This document shows, piece by piece, positions 44,250 to 52,885 of a stretch of 64,000 bases of DNA. This DNA is from Sedimentibacter sp. MB31-C6 (lineage in GTDB: Bacteria; Bacillota; Clostridia; Tissierellales; Sedimentibacteraceae). The stretch covers positions 620,001 to 684,000 of the forward strand of contig NZ_CP142396.1 in assembly GCF_035934735.1 (NCBI RefSeq). Reading direction: 5' to 3'. Position 1 is the first letter of the stretch; every line of letters starts with the position of its first letter. The notes under the pieces are model-generated. The model saw nothing but the letters and a program-made list of their open reading frames with translations. It made no database searches and had not been told where the DNA came from. A program made the translations under genes and the position numbers.

Positions 44250-45704
44250 ATGAGTAAAAAGTTTGATAATCACGCCCAGTACATTAAGTATAAAGTAATG
44301 AAAGAAATTATTCGTTCGAAAAAAAAGAATAGCCTAAATAAAGACATATTTAGCATTCCCAACAAAATAATACCAGGACCTAATGCACAAACAAGGTGTT
44401 GTATATATAAAGAAAGAGCAATTATATCAGATAGAATAAAAAATGTTATTTATGAATTAAATGATAATGTTGTTAATGTAATTGACATAGCATGCGATGA
44501 ATGTCCATTATATCGATTTTCAGTAACAGAAGCCTGCAGGGGATGTTTGGCACATCATTGCATTGAAAATTGTCCTACAGGTGCTATAGAATTAATAAAC
44601 CAAAGAGCCCATATAAATCAGGAAAAATGCATAGAATGTGGAAAATGTAGCAAAGCATGTCTTTTTGAAGCAATATCAGATGTTAAAAGACCATGTAGAT
44701 CTTCCTGCAAAACAGGAGCCTTAGTTTATGATGCAAACACAAAAAAATCAATTATTGATTATGATAATTGTATAAATTGTGGCGCTTGTGTTTCTAGATG
44801 CCCTTTTGGAGCAATTACGGACAAGTCTCATATTTTGGAGATTATGGAATTAATTAATAAATCAAAACTTAATACTAACTATAAAGTATATGCTATAGTA
44901 GCTCCTGCTATTTCAGCTCAAATTCCTGGAGTTAACATTGAGAAGATTGTTACAGCAATAAAAAAGCTTGGATTTTATGATGTTGTAGAGGCAGCTTTAG
45001 GTGCAGATATAGTTGCAAATTATGAAGCTAAAATTTTAGAAGAAGAACTTAATCATAAAAAATTCATTACTTCATCATGTTGTCCAGCATTTGTATCATA
45101 TATTAAGCTAAAATATCCTAGCTTTACAGATAATATATCAACATCAGTATCTCCAATGATAGCAACTGCTAGATTAATAAAAAATACTGACCCTAGTGCA
45201 AAAATCATATTTATTGGACCTTGTGTAGCTAAAAAGAGCGAAATTACTCAAGAAAATCTAAAAAATGATATTCAATATGCTATGAGTTTTGAAGAACTCC
45301 AAGCATTTTTAGATGCCTATGATATAAATCCTTTAGAATGTGAAGATTCTCCTTTAGACGATGCAACATATTATGCGAGAATTTTCCCTCGTTCAGGTGG
45401 AGTTACAGAAGCTATTAAAAATTCCATAAATGAACAAAATTTAAATGTAGAACTAAAACCAGTAATTTGTAATGGTTTAGATGAATGTGAAAAAGCTCTG
45501 CGTTTAGCACAAATTGGAAAGTTAGACGGAAACTTTATAGAGGGTATGGCATGTAAAGGAGGCTGTATTAATGGGCCTGTATCATTATTTAAAAAATCTA
45601 CAGGTACAATTGTTATTAATAACAATGCAGTTTCAGCAGAAAAAATAGATGTTAAAAATAATATAAATGAATATGATTTAGAAAATATTAATTTAGATAT
45701 ATAA
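44250..45704 (+). CDS. monomeric [FeFe] hydrogenase, group B-like
   Basis: Reduces protons or oxidises H2 in the cytoplasm with ferredoxin as partner. The 484-aa protein has an N-terminal set of Cys-rich ferredoxin modules (CRGCLAHHCIENCP, CIECGKCSKACLFEA, CINCGACVSRCPFGA) and then the H-cluster domain: L1 TSSCCPAF, L2 FIGPCVAKK, L3 EGMACKGGC. The L1 and L3 sequences differ from group A (TSCCPGW, EVMACPGGC) and fit the less-studied group B. The Cys used for proton transfer in CpI is present. It is alone on its strand; no maturase genes (hydEFG) are in the window. AAGGA precedes the start. Confidence 0.9.
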   Translation: MSKKFDNHAQYIKYKVMKEIIRSKKKNSLNKDIFSIPNKIIPGPNAQTRCCIYKERAIISDRIKNVIYELNDNVVNVIDIACDECPLYRFSVTEACRGCLAHHCIENCPTGAIELINQRAHINQEKCIECGKCSKACLFEAISDVKRPCRSSCKTGALVYDANTKKSIIDYDNCINCGACVSRCPFGAITDKSHILEIMELINKSKLNTNYKVYAIVAPAISAQIPGVNIEKIVTAIKKLGFYDVVEAALGADIVANYEAKILEEELNHKKFITSSCCPAFVSYIKLKYPSFTDNISTSVSPMIATARLIKNTDPSAKIIFIGPCVAKKSEITQENLKNDIQYAMSFEELQAFLDAYDINPLECEDSPLDDATYYARIFPRSGGVTEAIKNSINEQNLNVELKPVICNGLDECEKALRLAQIGKLDGNFIEGMACKGGCINGPVSLFKKSTGTIVINNNAVSAEKIDVKNNINEYDLENINLDI

Positions 45705-45732
45705 TAATGTTTCATTTTGAACCAACACATGT

Positions 45733-45786
45733 TGTAGGGGACGCATTGCATGCGTCCCGCGGTATGCATGCAATGCATACCCTACA
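45733..45786. repeat. REP-like double-hairpin repeat, copy E
   Basis: Complete unit in inverse orientation, TGTAGGGGACGC to ATACCCTACA, 28 bp after the hydrogenase stop. Confidence 0.88.
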
Positions 45787-45871
45787 TTGTAAAGTAATTT
45801 TTTGAATATTGTTATTCCAGACTAGCATGAAATGGTTTATCAACAATCCGAAACAATATATGAAAGCTGCC

Positions 45872-45901
45872 GTAGGGGACGCATGCAATGCATACCCTAC
45901 A
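45872..45901. repeat. REP-like repeat, copy F, internally deleted
   Basis: Only the two ends remain (GTAGGGGACGCAT joined to GCAATGCATACCCTAC). The unit looks like copy E with the CCGCGG centre removed by recombination at GCAT. Its right end supplies the TAG stop of the MocA-like gene (45897-45899). Confidence 0.82.
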
Positions 45902-46478
45902 TTTTCATATTTTTAACTTTTTCATAATCTTCTATAGTATCAATGTCTATATTTTCATATTTCGTTATAATATCAACTCTAATAACTAAATCTTGGTTAT
46001 TATTTATAACAACTTTTCCACCATCATCATTTTCAAGACTCATTAACTTATCTTTTAAAGCAAATGGAAATATTACAGGATTTCCTCTTGTTCCATTATA
46101 ATAAGGCATAATAATATTATTGGGGTTTTTATAAAATTCTTTACATAGTTTTTGAATGGTTGTCAATTTAATAAAAGGCTGATCAGCAACAAAAAACATA
46201 AATCCATCAGTATTCTCAGTAGCATTAATTCCTGCTTTTATAGATTCACTTTGTCCTAAATAATACTTTTTATTTCTCACTCCATAAAAACCTAAGTTTT
46301 CAGATTTTTTCAAAATATTTTCATCTTTAGAAACAATTATGATTTCATGAAAATCATATTTTTTAATAGTTTCTAATATATATTCATAAATTTTCTTACT
46401 ATTAATTTCCAAATTAAGTTTGTTTGTCTTCATTCTTTTTGATAAACCAGAAGCCATTACTATTGCACTAATATTCAT
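45897..46478 (-). CDS. MocA/MobA-like nucleotidyltransferase
   Basis: A 193-aa NTP transferase with the GT-A fold. It begins SAIVMASGLSKRMKTNK, the nucleotide-binding loop of MobA/MocA/IspD proteins, and has FVADQPFI (metal-binding) and GNPVIFP. MocA makes molybdopterin cytosine dinucleotide for xanthine-dehydrogenase-type enzymes; no such enzyme or other cofactor gene is in view. ATG at 46478 with GGAG 9 nt upstream. The last residues and stop (KNMKM-TAG) run into repeat copy F, so the natural C-terminus may have been altered by that insertion. Confidence 0.82.
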   Translation of the reverse strand: MNISAIVMASGLSKRMKTNKLNLEINSKKIYEYILETIKKYDFHEIIIVSKDENILKKSENLGFYGVRNKKYYLGQSESIKAGINATENTDGFMFFVADQPFIKLTTIQKLCKEFYKNPNNIIMPYYNGTRGNPVIFPFALKDKLMSLENDDGGKVVINNNQDLVIRVDIITKYENIDIDTIEDYEKVKNMKM

Positions 46479-46553
46479 ATATTTTATCTCCAAATCTTGT
46501 TATCTATTATTTTATCATGTTTTAATATTTTATTCAATTTTAAAAAAAGACTG

Positions 46554-46582
46554 TTGACAAGATAAATTTCTCATGTTACTAT
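46554..46582 (+). promoter_or_regulatory. promoter of the lysine-riboswitch transcript
   Basis: TTGACA (46554-46559), a 17-bp spacer and TACTAT (46577-46582), about 40 bp before the aptamer. Confidence 0.75.
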
Positions 46583-46624
46583 AGGTGAAATTTAAAAATT
46601 TCATAAAAAATCCTCATCCTATCG

Positions 46625-46805
46625 GGTGGGGTAGAGGCGCGGTTGTTATAAGTAGCTATATCGAGGTCGGAAACCAATGACATATAGAGAAAGGAACTAT
46701 CGCCGAAGTTTCAGATACCAAAATCTGATGCTGGGTCTGTATCGAATAGGTGCAGGACTGTCATCATAGTATATGCTCAATATTATGATGTTGTGCTATC
46801 TCACA
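46625..46805 (+). ncRNA. lysine riboswitch (L box) aptamer
   Basis: All conserved lysine-aptamer blocks are present in order: GGGGTAGAGGCGCG, a kink-turn-like arm, ATCGCCGAAG, GCTGGGTCTG, a hairpin, and GGACTGTCA. Helix P1 closes between GTGGGGTAG (46626-46634) and CTATCTCAC (46796-46804). Lysine binding would favour the terminator downstream and shut off the APC permease-amidohydrolase transcript. Read directly from sequence and known consensus. Confidence 0.9.
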
Positions 46806-46827
46806 CTGAGCCAGAAAGGAGAGAGGA

Positions 46828-46885
46828 TTGTCTTAGCTTTGCTACGCAAATAGCATCTGACAAGCCTGTTAGATGTTTTTATTTT
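46828..46885 (+). terminator. riboswitch expression platform (terminator/antiterminator)
   Basis: The terminator stem CATCTGACA/TGTTAGATG (46854-46862 with 46867-46875, one G-U pair, 4-nt loop) is followed by TTTTTATTTT. A competing pairing of TTGTC (46828-46832) with GACAA (46859-46863) could form the antiterminator when lysine is low. From here to 46990 nothing else is seen except the ribosome site. Confidence 0.82.
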
Positions 46886-46990
46886 GCCTATTTTTAAATT
46901 TGAAATACCAAAAAGATATTTATGACAGTATAATATAATGATTTTTCATCTATACTTGTCGAAACAGAAAATAATAAAGGAGCATAAAAT

Positions 46991-48373
46991 ATGATTAATA
47001 GTTTAAATAATACGATAAATACGACTAATTCTGGTTTCAAAAAAGAAATAAGTTTATTTGGAGGAGTTAGTATAATTGGTGGTATAATGGTAGGGTCAGG
47101 TATATTTTATCTTGGTTCCTATGTATTAATGAGGTCTGGAATGAGTCTTGGCTTAGCTTTGCTAAGTTGGATAATTGGAGGTGTAATTTCCTTACTTGGT
47201 GGTATTTGCTTTGCTGAATTAGGTGCCTCAGATACAAAGGCAGGAGGATTGACTGTTTATTTAAGTAAGGCTTATTCACCAATGATTGGATTTCTATGTG
47301 GTTTTACTAGTTGGCTAATTGGTGGTCCAGGTTCAATAGCGGCCTTGGCTATAGCTTTACCAAGTGCATTAACTTTTATTTTTCCTATGGGAGAATTGAC
47401 CATTAAAGTAATTGCAATATCTTTAATAATTGGATTAACAGCTGTAAACTATTTTGGTGTTAAATTTGGATCTAGTCTACAAAACATATCTATGATAGCA
47501 AAGATAATTCCTATTGGAATTATAATGATTTTAGGACTTATGTTTGGACAAGTCTCACCTGATTTAAGCTTATCACCAAAAACAGGAGATATTAGTTTCA
47601 GTTCTATTATTAGCATGGTGGCCTTTGCTGTAGTTGCAAGTTTATGGGCATACGAAGGATGGACTAATTTAAATACTGTTGCTGAGGAAGTTAAAAATCC
47701 TAATAGGAATTTACCTCTAGCTATTATAATTTCTATTACTTCAATAACAGTACTTTACACATTATTCAATTATTCCATTTACAGAGTTATACCTTTTGAT
47801 GAAATTCAAAGTCTATTGGCTAATAATGAATTTTATTTAGGAACTTTTGCAGCAGAAAAATTATTGGGCAAATCAGGCAGTATGTTAGTTGTTATAGGTA
47901 TGGTAATATCTATGTTTGGAGCTTTAAATGGATGTATTCTTGCTTTTCCGAGAATGTATTATTCAATGAGTGAGCAAGGTCACTTCTTTAAGAGTTTTAA
48001 AAATCTACATCCTACATATAAAGTACCGTCATCTGCATTAATAGCACAATGTATAATATCTATAATTTTGGTTTTACTGAGAAACTTAAATCAATTAACT
48101 TCTTTAGTTGTTTTTTCAGGCATGTTATTCAATACTTTAGGTATTTTAGCAGTTTTAATATACAGAAAAAAATTTCCTGATTTAAAAAGGCCATACAAGG
48201 TAATAGGATATCCAATAACAGTAAGTATAACTTCTCTTATATTTATTGGACTCATGCTAAACACTTTATTCGAGGATCCTTTGACTTCCATTATTGGTTT
48301 AATTGTTCCGCTTTTTGGCATTTTATTTTACTTATATTTTAGTAGAAAAAATATACATACAAAAACTATTTAG
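46991..48373 (+). CDS. APC-superfamily amino-acid permease, lysine-riboswitch controlled
   Basis: A 460-aa, 12-helix amino-acid carrier. It begins with the APC signature (SLFGGVSIIGGIMVGSGIFYLG) and has the conserved helix-6 segment FAVVASLWAYEGWTNLN. It resembles SteT/LAT-type exchangers and is distinct from LysP. Because a lysine riboswitch precedes it, lysine or a lysine derivative is the likely cargo; imported lysine would repress its own uptake. AAAGGAG precedes the ATG; the following amidohydrolase starts 11 nt after the stop. Confidence 0.88.
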   Translation: MINSLNNTINTTNSGFKKEISLFGGVSIIGGIMVGSGIFYLGSYVLMRSGMSLGLALLSWIIGGVISLLGGICFAELGASDTKAGGLTVYLSKAYSPMIGFLCGFTSWLIGGPGSIAALAIALPSALTFIFPMGELTIKVIAISLIIGLTAVNYFGVKFGSSLQNISMIAKIIPIGIIMILGLMFGQVSPDLSLSPKTGDISFSSIISMVAFAVVASLWAYEGWTNLNTVAEEVKNPNRNLPLAIIISITSITVLYTLFNYSIYRVIPFDEIQSLLANNEFYLGTFAAEKLLGKSGSMLVVIGMVISMFGALNGCILAFPRMYYSMSEQGHFFKSFKNLHPTYKVPSSALIAQCIISIILVLLRNLNQLTSLVVFSGMLFNTLGILAVLIYRKKFPDLKRPYKVIGYPITVSITSLIFIGLMLNTLFEDPLTSIIGLIVPLFGILFYLYFSRKNIHTKTI

Positions 48374-48383
48374 GGAGGTATAT

Positions 48384-49985
48384 ATGAAAACAATTTTAAA
48401 AAATGGAAAAATCTATGTAAAAAAAAACCATTTTCAAGAAGCGATATTTATTGAAAATGGTATCATTCAGGAAATTGGCACAAATGAAAATATTCTTAAA
48501 AACAAGGCTGACAACATAATAGACTTACAAAGAAAAACTGTTTTACCTGGTTTTAATGATAGTCACATGCATTTAGCATCTGTTGGTGATGCAATGACAT
48601 CTTGTAATTTGACATCAGCAAAATCAATAAATGAAATAATTCTATTAGGTAGAATTTTCTTAGAACAAAACAAAGAAATAAGAGCCTTAAATGGTCGAGG
48701 ATGGAATCAGGATTATTTCACTACTGGTGAAAAACGTATGTTAAATCGACATGACTTAGATAGAATAACTACTGAAATTCCAATTGTATTCGAAAGAGTA
48801 TGTGGACATGTATCAGTAGGAAATACTAAAGCAATAGAAATCCTTGGTATCAATGAAACCACTGTTGTTGATGGTGGTGTAATTGAAATAGGAAGTGATG
48901 GAAAACCAAATGGTATATTCAATGAAAATGCTATTCACTTAATACAATCTGTTTTACCAAAAAAGAATGATAATGAAAAAGAAAATGAATTTTTAAAAGC
49001 TGCTAATTATGCACTAAGTGTTGGAATAACTTCCGTACAATCATGTGATATCGCAAATAAAGATTTTATTAATATGCTTAGGATTATTAAAAATATTTAC
49101 AATAATAAAAAAGTTAAATTAAGATATGGTATTCAATATAATTTTCAAAATATTAATGATTTTAAAAAATATATTGAAACAGAATTTAAAACAGGAACAT
49201 ATGATGAAAAATTTTTGTCAAAAGGTACATTAAAATTATTTAAAGACGGTTCTTTAGGAGCAAGAACTGCTTTAATGTTAAAAGATTATGTAGATGATCC
49301 TGGTAACAAAGGTGTAGAAGCATTAAGTGATAAACAACTTCAGGATTTGTGTAATTTAGCAACCGAAAATGGCATTAGAGTTATAACTCATGCAATTGGA
49401 GATGGTGCTGTTGAAAGTGTAATAAATGCATATTCAAATACTATGAAGAATAATCAAAATTCTTTACGCCATGGAATTGTTCACTGTCAAATAACTAATA
49501 TAGAACAATTGAAAAGAATTGCTGAATTACATATTCCTGTAATGTATCAACCTATTTTCTTAGATTATGATAATAAAATAATGGAATCCCGTATTGGTAA
49601 AGATTTAGCAAAAACATCTTATGCTTTTAATACTTTATATAAATTGGAAGCTCCTATAAGTTTTGGAACAGATTCTCCAGTGGAGGATTGTAATCCCTTC
49701 CCTAATATTTATTGTGCAGTAACCAGACAAGGAATTGACGGTAATCCTAGAGGCGGGTTTAATCCAAGTGAAAAAATGGAAGTTGCAGATGTAATCGACG
49801 CATATACTATCGGAAGTGCCTTTAATGAATTTAAAGAAAATTTTAAAGGAAGATTAACTCCTGGATATGTTGCAGATTTAATTGTATTAGATAAGGATAT
49901 ATTTACAATTGATACAGATAAAATTAAAGACATAAAAGTTGAAAAAACTATGGTCAATGGAGAATTTGTATACGAAAATAAATAA
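48384..49985 (+). CDS. YtcJ-type amidohydrolase, paralogue 3, lysine-riboswitch controlled
   Basis: A 533-aa amidohydrolase with KTILKNGKIYVKK at the start, metal motif GFNDSHMHLAS, HAIGDGAVESV, RHGIVHCQITN, and catalytic Asp in FGTDSPVEDCNPF. It ends with ADLIVLDKDIF. The ATG at 48384 follows GGGAGGTATAT; the frame continues back into the permease without a ribosome site. It shares a transcript with the permease, so lysine should repress both. One reading is release of lysine from an imported amide, acyl or lactam form. The reaction itself is not shown by sequence. Confidence 0.87.
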   Translation: MKTILKNGKIYVKKNHFQEAIFIENGIIQEIGTNENILKNKADNIIDLQRKTVLPGFNDSHMHLASVGDAMTSCNLTSAKSINEIILLGRIFLEQNKEIRALNGRGWNQDYFTTGEKRMLNRHDLDRITTEIPIVFERVCGHVSVGNTKAIEILGINETTVVDGGVIEIGSDGKPNGIFNENAIHLIQSVLPKKNDNEKENEFLKAANYALSVGITSVQSCDIANKDFINMLRIIKNIYNNKKVKLRYGIQYNFQNINDFKKYIETEFKTGTYDEKFLSKGTLKLFKDGSLGARTALMLKDYVDDPGNKGVEALSDKQLQDLCNLATENGIRVITHAIGDGAVESVINAYSNTMKNNQNSLRHGIVHCQITNIEQLKRIAELHIPVMYQPIFLDYDNKIMESRIGKDLAKTSYAFNTLYKLEAPISFGTDSPVEDCNPFPNIYCAVTRQGIDGNPRGGFNPSEKMEVADVIDAYTIGSAFNEFKENFKGRLTPGYVADLIVLDKDIFTIDTDKIKDIKVEKTMVNGEFVYENK

Positions 49986-50004
49986 AATTAATTATTATAT
50001 TTCA

Positions 50005-50049
50005 AACGCCAAAGATTCACTACTTACAATCTTTGGCGTTTTATTTTCA
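50005..50049 (+). terminator. terminator between convergent amidohydrolase and bceB
   Basis: AACGCCAAAGATT pairs perfectly with 50028-50040 (13 bp, 10-nt loop) and is followed by TTATTTT on the plus strand. It may also serve the minus-strand operon. Confidence 0.88.
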
Positions 50050-50051
50050 AA

Positions 50052-52010
50052 TTATCTTACTATTTTATAATATTCTCTTGCAGTCAATATATATACCAAA
50101 GTGTAAAATAATATAAAGATTAAAACTGTTACAATAGTACAATTCAAAAACAACTTTACATTGTATAAATTGAATAAAGACAATAATCTTGTAATCATTT
50201 TAAATGCTGCAGCAATATGAATTACAGCAAATACTATTGGTAAAAAAAAGACTAGCAATACTTGACTTTGAATTGATTTTTTAACTTCCTTTAAACTCAT
50301 ACCTACTTTTTGCATAATATTATATCGCTCTTTGTCTTCATAGCCTTCTGATATTTGTTTATAATAAATTATCAAGACTGTTGCCATGAGAAAAAGTGCT
50401 CCTAGAAATATACCTAAAAAAAACATTCCTCCATATAAATAATAAAACTTTTCTTTATATTGATATCTACTTTCAACAAAAGCATCAGTTCTTTCATTAA
50501 TAGAATATATTGTAGTACTTAAATCTTCATCCTTACCCTCTACATCATAGCCAAAACAATATGTTAAACCCTTCATATCAATTTCATTATTTGCTTCATT
50601 AAATAATTTTTGTGCTATATTTTCACTTGATACTACTATATAGTAAACATCATTAATTGTATTATTAAAAAAGTCTCCGATTTTTAATTTTTTTAATTTA
50701 TTCTTTATTTTAAACTTTTGACTACCTAAATTAATATTCTTATAATCAAATTCATCATTAGGAGAATAAATTAACACTTCATTTTCTTCCAATGAAATTG
50801 ACTTTTTTTCTAATTTATTGTATTCTTCAGCAGTTATTGTATAAACATGTTTCATATTATTAGTAAAATAAGAGTTATCATATATAATTTGAAAATCACT
50901 TCCATCTTTTATATAACTAGTTTGAATATAATAAAATCCTAAAGAATCTTCTACCTTCAAATTATTATTAACAGCTTCTTCTTTTGCAATTTTGCTAATC
51001 ATTTCTCCATCTTCTTTACTTGAATTATAGCTAGTAATTAATACATCCTTCGGAATAAAATTACTTAAAACATCTTCAACACCTAAGTATAATGATATTG
51101 TTGTAGAAATCATTACTAATACAGCAGTACTTAAAATACAAATATTAGATAATCCCACAGCATTTTGTTTCATACGGTAAATCATACCTGAAACTGCTGT
51201 AAAATGATTTGTCTTGTAATAATAATTTTTATTCTTTCTCAGTATTTTAAGCAATGCTATACTGCCTGCTGTAAATAAAGAATATGTTCCTATAATAACT
51301 AAAATTACAGCTATGAAAAATAAATTTATTGCTTTTAACGGTGATTCAGTTGTTATAGCTATATAATATCCAATCCCAATAGTGATAACACCTATAACAG
51401 TTAGTATAATCTTTGTTTTAGGTTCTTTTTCTCCTAATTCACCACCTCTCATAAGTTCAACTGGGTTTGATAAATGAATTTGAAACAAATTATACAATAA
51501 AATCACTATAAAAATAACTAAAAACAATATTAATGTAATTAACAGCGAAGGAATTGAAATCGAAAATTTTAACACAACAGGGAACTTAAGAATTTTTAGT
51601 AAAACTAAAAACATTAATTTACTTGTAATTAATCCACCTACTAAACCTATTATAGTACTAATTACAAATGTTAAAAATGTTTCGAAAAAGAGCATTTTTG
51701 CTATATGCTTTTTATCCATACCAAGAATATTATATAACCCTAATTCTTTTTTCCTTCTTTTAATTAAAAAACTATTCGTATAAAACAGAAAAATAATTGA
51801 AAATATACCTATAACATAAGTCCCCACATTTAATATTTCTTTTACTGAACTTCCACCACTCATAGTATCAAGGCCCTCATTTATAGACATTGCTTTCATA
51901 ATATAAAACATTACAATTGTACAAATGCAGGTCAAGATATATGGATAATATATTTTCTTATTATTCTTTATATTGGTAAATGCAAGTTTTGGATATAATA
52001 AATTACTCAA
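50052..52010 (-). CDS. BceB-type ABC transporter permease
   Basis: Membrane part of a peptide-sensing and resistance ABC transporter. The 652-aa protein has ten hydrophobic segments: four N-terminal, a group at about 200-300, and three at the end. Between segments 7 and 8 lies a large extracellular domain (about 310-520), the hallmark of BceB and its peptide-binding region. LYNILGMDKKHI and EKVGMSLKEVKK-like FtsX motifs are present. It overlaps the ATPase gene by 8 nt. It would both remove peptide from its target and signal to the adjacent kinase. Confidence 0.9.
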   Translation of the reverse strand: MSNLLYPKLAFTNIKNNKKIYYPYILTCICTIVMFYIMKAMSINEGLDTMSGGSSVKEILNVGTYVIGIFSIIFLFYTNSFLIKRRKKELGLYNILGMDKKHIAKMLFFETFLTFVISTIIGLVGGLITSKLMFLVLLKILKFPVVLKFSISIPSLLITLILFLVIFIVILLYNLFQIHLSNPVELMRGGELGEKEPKTKIILTVIGVITIGIGYYIAITTESPLKAINLFFIAVILVIIGTYSLFTAGSIALLKILRKNKNYYYKTNHFTAVSGMIYRMKQNAVGLSNICILSTAVLVMISTTISLYLGVEDVLSNFIPKDVLITSYNSSKEDGEMISKIAKEEAVNNNLKVEDSLGFYYIQTSYIKDGSDFQIIYDNSYFTNNMKHVYTITAEEYNKLEKKSISLEENEVLIYSPNDEFDYKNINLGSQKFKIKNKLKKLKIGDFFNNTINDVYYIVVSSENIAQKLFNEANNEIDMKGLTYCFGYDVEGKDEDLSTTIYSINERTDAFVESRYQYKEKFYYLYGGMFFLGIFLGALFLMATVLIIYYKQISEGYEDKERYNIMQKVGMSLKEVKKSIQSQVLLVFFLPIVFAVIHIAAAFKMITRLLSLFNLYNVKLFLNCTIVTVLIFILFYTLVYILTAREYYKIVR

Positions 52011-52770
52011 ATTTCATTCCTCCTGTAGCTATAACTGTTAAAGTATCTGAAATTTTTTGAAACATTTCTTCTTTGGACAAATTTCCTCTATATAATTGAT
52101 GATACACTTCTCCATCTTTTATAAATAGTACCCTACCTGCATTACTAGCAGCTCTAATACTATGAGTTACCATTAAAATCGTTTGACCTTCTTCATTAAT
52201 TTTAGTAAATAATTGTAGTAATTGCTCTGAAGCTTTCGAATCTAATGATCCTGTTGGTTCGTCAGCTAAAATTAGCTGAGGATTCGTTATTAATGCTCTA
52301 GCTATTGCTGCTCTTTGTTTTTGTCCGCCAGATACTTCATAAGGAAATTTAACTAACAAATCGCCTATACCAAGTTTTCTGGCAATAGGTATTAACCTTG
52401 TGTTCATTTCTTCATACTTTTTACCAGACAAAACTAATGGCAATAATATATTATCTTTAATTGAAAATGTATCTAATAAATTAAAGTCCTGAAATACAAA
52501 TCCCAAATTATTTCTTCTAAAAGCTGTTATTTCACTTTCTTTTATAGATGTCAGATTTTTTTCATTCAGATATAAATCACCACTAGTAGGTTTATCTAAA
52601 TGTGCTAAAATGTTGAGCAAAGTTGTTTTGCCGGAACCTGATTCACCCATTATTGCAATAAATTCTCCTTGCTCTACTGAAAAACTTATATTTCTTAATG
52701 CTTGAACATTATTTCCTCCAAATCTTGTAGTGTAAATCTTCTTTAAATCCTTAACCTCTAATAATGACAT
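52003..52770 (-). CDS. BceA-type ABC transporter ATPase
   Basis: A 255-aa ATPase of the MacB/BceA group: Walker A GESGSGKTT, Q-loop FVFQDFNLLDTF, signature VSGGQKQR, Walker B LILADEPTGSLD and H-loop VTHS. The ATG at 52770 (GGAAGG 9 nt upstream) is preferred over upstream codons. It is preceded by its own promoter and BceR-type box, so it can be induced apart from the upstream two-component genes. Confidence 0.93.
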   Translation of the reverse strand: MSLLEVKDLKKIYTTRFGGNNVQALRNISFSVEQGEFIAIMGESGSGKTTLLNILAHLDKPTSGDLYLNEKNLTSIKESEITAFRRNNLGFVFQDFNLLDTFSIKDNILLPLVLSGKKYEEMNTRLIPIARKLGIGDLLVKFPYEVSGGQKQRAAIARALITNPQLILADEPTGSLDSKASEQLLQLFTKINEEGQTILMVTHSIRAASNAGRVLFIKDGEVYHQLYRGNLSKEEMFQKISDTLTVIATGGMKFE

Positions 52771-52804
52771 TATGACCAACCTTCCTTATTTCTTTTTCTA
52801 ATTT

Positions 52805-52880
52805 AGTATAAATAAAAAAGAAATGCTTTGCCATAACTTTAGCTTACATTTCCACTTTTTACCTTACATTTCTGTAAGGT
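52805..52880 (-). promoter_or_regulatory. bceAB promoter and BceR-type operator
   Basis: ACCTTACA-N4-TGTAAGGT (52861-52880) is a perfect 8-4-8 inverted repeat matching the published BceR-family consensus TNACA-N4-TGTAA. An additional TTACATTTC half-site is at 52844-52852. Then come TGGCAA (52828-52833), 17 bp and TATACT (52805-52810), reading into the ATPase gene. A weak -35 with an upstream activator site fits OmpR-type activation. Confidence 0.82.
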
Positions 52881-52885
52881 TTCCA

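Noticed and set aside
46600-46890. Molybdenum-cofactor riboswitch for the MocA-like gene
   Set aside because: The element reads on the plus strand, away from the MocA-like gene, and its conserved blocks are those of the lysine aptamer.
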